Assembly (NCBI GenBank): GCA_000155695.1
Contig: DS990592.1
Span: 3,023,973 to 3,087,972, forward strand
Direction: 5' to 3'
Source of the DNA: Verrucomicrobiia bacterium DG1235
Lineage (GTDB): Bacteria > Verrucomicrobiota > Verrucomicrobiia > Opitutales > Opitutaceae
DNA: 64,000 nucleotides
Within the stretch, counting starts at the first letter, position 1. The number at the start of each line of letters is the position of its first letter. A program made the translations under genes and the position numbers. Under the pieces are notes generated by a model that did no database searches, was not told the DNA's origin, and saw nothing but the letters and a program-made list of their open reading frames with translations. Shown here piece after piece: positions 60,218 through 64,000 of the stretch.

Positions 60218-61597
60218 ATGAATGCGAAACTTGCCCTCACAGGAGTCGCCTGCGTTGCCGGTCTCTGCGCCTCACTCACTTCTGCCCACGCCAAACGCCC
60301 CTTCTTTCTGCGCTACCTGCCCGCGCCACTCGTTGATTCCGACTACTACGACAACAATCAGCCACCAGAAGACAAAGTAATCCTCGGCAACTTCCTCTTT
60401 TTCGACAAGATCCTCAGCGGAAACAAAAACATTTCCTGCGCCACCTGCCACCATCCGCTAACCGATCTCGGAGACGGCTTGGCGCTCTCCGTTGGCGAAG
60501 GCGGTCAAGGCATCGGCATCACTCGCAATACCGGTATCGACCTGGACGCCATCCACGAACGCGTGCCGCGCAACGCACCCCCCGTCTTCGAGCTCGGAGC
60601 TAAATCCGCCCACACCCTCTTCCACGACGGACGCGTGCAGGTCGACCCCAGCACCCCATCCGGCTTCGCCTCCCCAGCTGGAGACGACCTCCCGCTCGGC
60701 CTAGACAACGTCCTCGCCGCCCAGGCCATGTTCCCCGTTACCTCAAGCACCGAAATGGCCGGACAAATCGGTGAGAACCCAATCGCCGACGCCACGGCGC
60801 TCGGCGACCTCGCCGGCCCAGACGGCGTGTGGAATCTCCTCGCTCAGCGTCTCCAATCAAACGCCACCTACGTCTCCCTTTTCATCGACGCCTTTCCAGA
60901 GATCGATGAAGCGAGCGACATCACCTTCGCCCACGCAGCCAACGCAATCGCCGCCTTCGAAGCATCAAGCTGGCAAGCCAACAACAGCCGCTTCGACCAG
61001 TTTCTGCGAGGAGACCTCACTGCTCTCACCTGGACCGAACTACAAGGCATGATGCTCTTCTACGGAAAAGCCAGATGCTCCCAGTGCCACTCGGGACCCC
61101 TAATGAGCGACTTCGACTTTCACGCGATCGCCCTGCCGCAAGTCGGCCCCGGCAAAGGAAACGGAATCGGCGGGCGCGAAGACTTCGGACGCGAGGCGGT
61201 TACAGACCGGCCAGAAGACCGATTTAGATTCAGAACACCCATCCTCCGAAACATCGCCCTCACCGCCCCCTACGGACACGACGGAGCCTACAACTCCCTC
61301 GAAGCCATCGTGCGCCACCACCTCGACCCAGTGTACTCACTTTATAACTACGACAGAAACGAGTTTATCGCACCCTCTCGCCCCGACCTCGACGCCATCG
61401 ACTTCGCTGTCATGGACGATCCCAGCCTCGTCGCAGCCATCGCCGAAGCCAATGAGCTTCAGCCCAACCATCGCGTCAACAATCGCGACGTCCAAAAACT
61501 CCTCGCCTTCCTCCGCTCCCTTACCGATCAGCAAACCATAGATCTGCGACTCGATACGCCTCGATCCGTCCCCTCAGGCCTGTCCATCGTCGAGTAA
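60218..61597 (+). CDS. Diheme cytochrome c peroxidase / MauG-family protein
   Basis: 459 residues starting at ATG 60218, which gives the signal peptide ALTGVACVAGLCASLTSAHA; an upstream in-frame ATG at 60116 gives no signal. Two CXXCH heme sites are present: CATCHH near 74 and CSQCHS near 287. It has the family motifs KILSGNKNISC, NAPPVFELG, LFHDGRVQVD and TPILRNIALTAPYGHDGAY. It reduces hydrogen peroxide or oxidises an unknown partner in the periplasm. No electron-donor gene is adjacent. Confidence 0.93.
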   Translation: MNAKLALTGVACVAGLCASLTSAHAKRPFFLRYLPAPLVDSDYYDNNQPPEDKVILGNFLFFDKILSGNKNISCATCHHPLTDLGDGLALSVGEGGQGIGITRNTGIDLDAIHERVPRNAPPVFELGAKSAHTLFHDGRVQVDPSTPSGFASPAGDDLPLGLDNVLAAQAMFPVTSSTEMAGQIGENPIADATALGDLAGPDGVWNLLAQRLQSNATYVSLFIDAFPEIDEASDITFAHAANAIAAFEASSWQANNSRFDQFLRGDLTALTWTELQGMMLFYGKARCSQCHSGPLMSDFDFHAIALPQVGPGKGNGIGGREDFGREAVTDRPEDRFRFRTPILRNIALTAPYGHDGAYNSLEAIVRHHLDPVYSLYNYDRNEFIAPSRPDLDAIDFAVMDDPSLVAAIAEANELQPNHRVNNRDVQKLLAFLRSLTDQQTIDLRLDTPRSVPSGLSIVE

Positions 61598-61641
61598 AAC
61601 AAGTCCCTCGAAAAACTAAGCCAAAGCCAGACAAGCTCCGC

Positions 61642-63048
61642 CTAGCCAGCAGCCGGACACGACGCCACCTCGCCATCCGCCTTGATTAAATTGCGTATCC
61701 ACTTTTTGGAAGCGAAGCGATATACGCACAGAAAGAGCTTTACGAACTCCTCGGAATTGATCGCCAAAAACACCACGTAAAGCGGCATGTGCCAAACAAA
61801 CGCCGTCAGGTAAGTCAGCACGATCCCGACCGCCCATTGACAAAACAAATCCAGCCCGAGACAGAAACGCGTGTCTCCGCCGCTACGCAGCATCCCCACG
61901 ATCACCGTCACGTTCACCGAACGAAACCCGCTCACCAAGGCCAACGCCGTCAGCACCTGGCTCGCGTTGGTCAATGTATCTCCCTCGATCGCCGGATAGA
62001 AGCTGATGATCAGCCCCTTGCAGCTCCAAATCAAAATGCTCGAAAAGACCGCGCACAAAACCGACCAGACCAGAAACGCCTTACCCTCCGACCAGGCCAC
62101 CTCGTAATCCTCCGCGCCCAGCCTATGCCCCGTAATCACCGAAGCCGCCGTAGCGATGCCCACATAGAGCGCTACAATGATCGATTCGATCGGCGTAATC
62201 ATAGCCAATACAGCCAGTTCGCTCGTTCCCATGCGCCCCACCATGATGTTGTAGATCAAAACCCCGCCAGACCAAACCACGCCATTGATCGCCAGAGGAT
62301 AAGCCACCTTGCCGATCTTCTTCCAGAGACCGTTATCAAGCCCTTCCTTCAAATCCGCTATCGAGAAAGCAAGAGCGCTCTTCCTCAAAAAAACATACGC
62401 CAACACACAAGCAGTCTCGAGCGCCGAGCTGATCAAAGTCGCATAGGCCGCTCCCGCGATCCCCAGAGCCGGAAAACCCCAAGCCCCAAAGATGAGCGCA
62501 TAATTGAGCACGAGATTCGATCCCACCCCAACCACGCTCAACCGCATACAAATCTTCGCCAGGCCAATGCTCCGCAAAGCCACCGAAAGCACCGTTCCGA
62601 TCGTCAACGGAAACGCCATCAAACCAGCAATCTGCAAGTAAGTCGCCCCCAGCTCGATCACCGACGCGTCCGAACTCGCCAAGCCTACCATCCGCTCAGG
62701 TATCAGCGAACAGAGAACCACGAACAACAAAGCGAAGGGAATGCCCATCAGCATCGCGATCGCCGTCGATTGACGCGCCCCCTCCTTTTTCTTCGCTCCC
62801 CAATTCTGAGCGATGATCACCCCGCCCCCACTCGCGATTCCGAAAAGAGCCAAATTCATCACGAAAATGATACGACCCGAAAACCCGATGGCCGCTACCT
62901 CGCTCACGCCTAGATGGGAGGTCATCATGATGTCCGCCAGCGAGCGCGACGAAAACATCAGAGTCTGCAGACAAACCGGAATCGCCGTCGCCAAAAGACG
63001 GCGAACAAACACCGGGTCAAAACTAAGCTTTAAACTACTGATAATCAT
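61642..63048 (-). CDS. MATE-family multidrug/toxin efflux transporter
   Basis: A 468-residue membrane protein with 12 helices in two similar halves: ATAIPVCLQTLMFSSRSLADIMMTS, then KVAYPLAINGVVWSGGVLIYNIMVG in the second half. MATE hallmarks such as GFSGRIIFVMNLALFG and GHRLGAEDYEVAWSEG are visible. It exports cationic compounds using a Na+ or H+ gradient. GGAAGG precedes ATG 63048. It converges with the peroxidase gene. Confidence 0.92.
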   Translation of the reverse strand: MIISSLKLSFDPVFVRRLLATAIPVCLQTLMFSSRSLADIMMTSHLGVSEVAAIGFSGRIIFVMNLALFGIASGGGVIIAQNWGAKKKEGARQSTAIAMLMGIPFALLFVVLCSLIPERMVGLASSDASVIELGATYLQIAGLMAFPLTIGTVLSVALRSIGLAKICMRLSVVGVGSNLVLNYALIFGAWGFPALGIAGAAYATLISSALETACVLAYVFLRKSALAFSIADLKEGLDNGLWKKIGKVAYPLAINGVVWSGGVLIYNIMVGRMGTSELAVLAMITPIESIIVALYVGIATAASVITGHRLGAEDYEVAWSEGKAFLVWSVLCAVFSSILIWSCKGLIISFYPAIEGDTLTNASQVLTALALVSGFRSVNVTVIVGMLRSGGDTRFCLGLDLFCQWAVGIVLTYLTAFVWHMPLYVVFLAINSEEFVKLFLCVYRFASKKWIRNLIKADGEVASCPAAG

Positions 63049-63310
63049 CCTTCCAAAATCCCCAATAAAAATTGCAGATGCAGGCGGTGTTCCAACACGC
63101 CACCCTCAGCAAGCCTTTTTGATCGCTCTGCTGCTCTTCTGTTAGAGTAGCTGAGGTAAGCTCCCCACTCTTTCGGGAAGCAACCACCTGCTTTTAGCGA
63201 CGCCGCTCTACAAATGCCAGTTAGGCGCAGCCGATGCTCCAGCCCAATCGAACCGACCCACTTGCGATGACAGAAAAACCACCTAACTAGTACATTCTCT
63301 AATCCACCCA
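63049..63310. other. Divergent spacer between MATE gene and the last gene
   Basis: 262 bases with no supported gene. On the - strand, near the MATE start, GGTGGCGTGTT and AACACCGCC could pair. I see no known riboswitch. Confidence 0.4.
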
Positions 63311-64000
63311 ATGCCAACCGACCCAAAAGTCAGCCGTGACACGCCTCCCACTGTCTCGCGCACGGCAGGAATCCTCCTTGGATGCGTCCTGCTTACCTCC
63401 TGCTCCAGCCTGGTCGGCCACGGATTGCAGCTGCCCGTACTAACCAACTGGACCGGCCCCTGGTCTCTAACCGTCCCCACCGCAGTCTACTTCGTTTTGC
63501 TCTCCACTCAGTTCGTCCTCCGGTCGAGTTGGTACAACATCCCCTTAGCATGCCTCACCATCACGGGCTCTCTCGTAACCTTCGCGACTGGCTTCGAAGG
63601 CTACTCCCTAGCGACCTGCATCATACAAGTCAGCATCGCCACCGCGCTGATCCTGCCGAATCGCAACGCCGTCCGATGGCTGCTTCTCCCTTCCGTCTGG
63701 TTATGCATACTCTCGCTAGCCAGTCTCGCCTTCAGCGATTCCAGTGGCCCCCTTACCCGCCTCATCGAAAACATGTCGCTCCCCACAGTCTTGGCAGGAC
63801 TCTCCTTTGGCCTGCTCATCCTTAGAACCACAGAGCCTTACGCGTTTCGCAGAACATGCTTCAAGCCTAAGCACATCCCTGCCGCCATCGGAATAATAGC
63901 CGGCTGGATCTTGCTGCAGCTTGTATTCGAAAATTCAAGACAGGAATACAATAGCGTCATCCTCGCCACCATCATCACCGGTCTCTGCGTCTTCGGCATC
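63311..64000 (+). CDS. Multi-helix membrane protein, N-terminal part (3' end outside window)
   Basis: Read by hand from ATG 63311 and open to the window end (230 residues). It has about seven hydrophobic helices (TAGILLGCVLLTSCSSLVG, WSLTVPTAVYFVLLSTQFVL, LACLTITGSLVTFATG, TCIIQVSIATALILP, WLLLPSVWLCILSLASL, MSLPTVLAGLSFGLLIL, IPAAIGIIAGWILLQLVF). This layout is typical of the membrane sensor part of a histidine kinase or GGDEF protein, but no signalling domain is visible before the edge. Confidence 0.7.
   Translation, partial: MPTDPKVSRDTPPTVSRTAGILLGCVLLTSCSSLVGHGLQLPVLTNWTGPWSLTVPTAVYFVLLSTQFVLRSSWYNIPLACLTITGSLVTFATGFEGYSLATCIIQVSIATALILPNRNAVRWLLLPSVWLCILSLASLAFSDSSGPLTRLIENMSLPTVLAGLSFGLLILRTTEPYAFRRTCFKPKHIPAAIGIIAGWILLQLVFENSRQEYNSVILATIITGLCVFGI

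Overview
The window comes from a moderately GC-rich Gram-negative bacterium. The likeliest group is Verrucomicrobiota, order Opitutales (Opitutaceae or Puniceicoccaceae-like). This is an inference from gene content (TonB receptors, FadL porin, FeS-type photolyase, imuA-imuB-dnaE2 mutasome, OB-domain sensor kinase, xylan/mannan hydrolases) and from composition; no rRNA is present to confirm it. From about 18 kb to 60 kb the + strand is strongly C-rich and G-poor in genes of both orientations, which suggests it is the lagging strand. The core metabolic genes lie on the opposite strand.

Layout. 1-1.7 kb: 3'-truncated Lhr-like helicase. 1.9-4.5 kb: metK-ahcY, the SAM cycle. 4.7-10.2 kb: a membrane-anchored protein, a secreted beta-helix protein and a TonB receptor whose upstream region carries six 11-bp-phased GTCAC-like half-sites resembling PhoB boxes. 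10.6 kb: tRNA-Asp. 11-17.6 kb: an orphan receiver protein, tpiA, pgk and gap, and a GH13 debranching enzyme. 17.7-22.3 kb: a nucleotidyltransferase, mnmA, an mtfA homologue with no canonical start codon, and a GAF-GAF histidine kinase. 22.3-27 kb: a sulfur operon (FadL porin, sulfide:quinone-reductase-like flavoprotein, TusE/DsrC, DsrE) divergent from a PocR-AraC regulator. 27-31 kb: an Nramp-like transporter, a Gfo/Idh/MocA oxidoreductase and a spermidine-synthase-like protein. 31-37.4 kb: the mutagenic SOS cassette imuA-imuB-dnaE2. 37.8-50 kb: an isoprenylcysteine-methyltransferase-like protein, a second nucleotidyltransferase, flavin reductase plus FeS photolyase, an aminotransferase, an M16 protease, an MFS transporter, a coupled small secreted/membrane pair, a one-domain asparaginase and an AAC(3)-like acetyltransferase. 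50-57 kb: hemicellulose hydrolases (GH5, GH10, GH2) and a decayed glycosidase. 57-64 kb: a two-component system, a DUF4870-like protein, a diheme peroxidase, a MATE transporter and a truncated membrane protein.

The most unusual feature is the intergenic architecture. Spacers are built from a few repeat modules: (a) degenerate heptanucleotide tandem arrays (consensus YTCAYYM) that run directly into start codons or abut stop codons; (b) REP-like palindromes whose flanks and loop are conserved while the arms vary; (c) TTCGTGCC/TTCGTGG arrays; (d) an ACAACCCGATC linker. The same modules have entered the reading frames of dnaE2 and imuB without breaking them.
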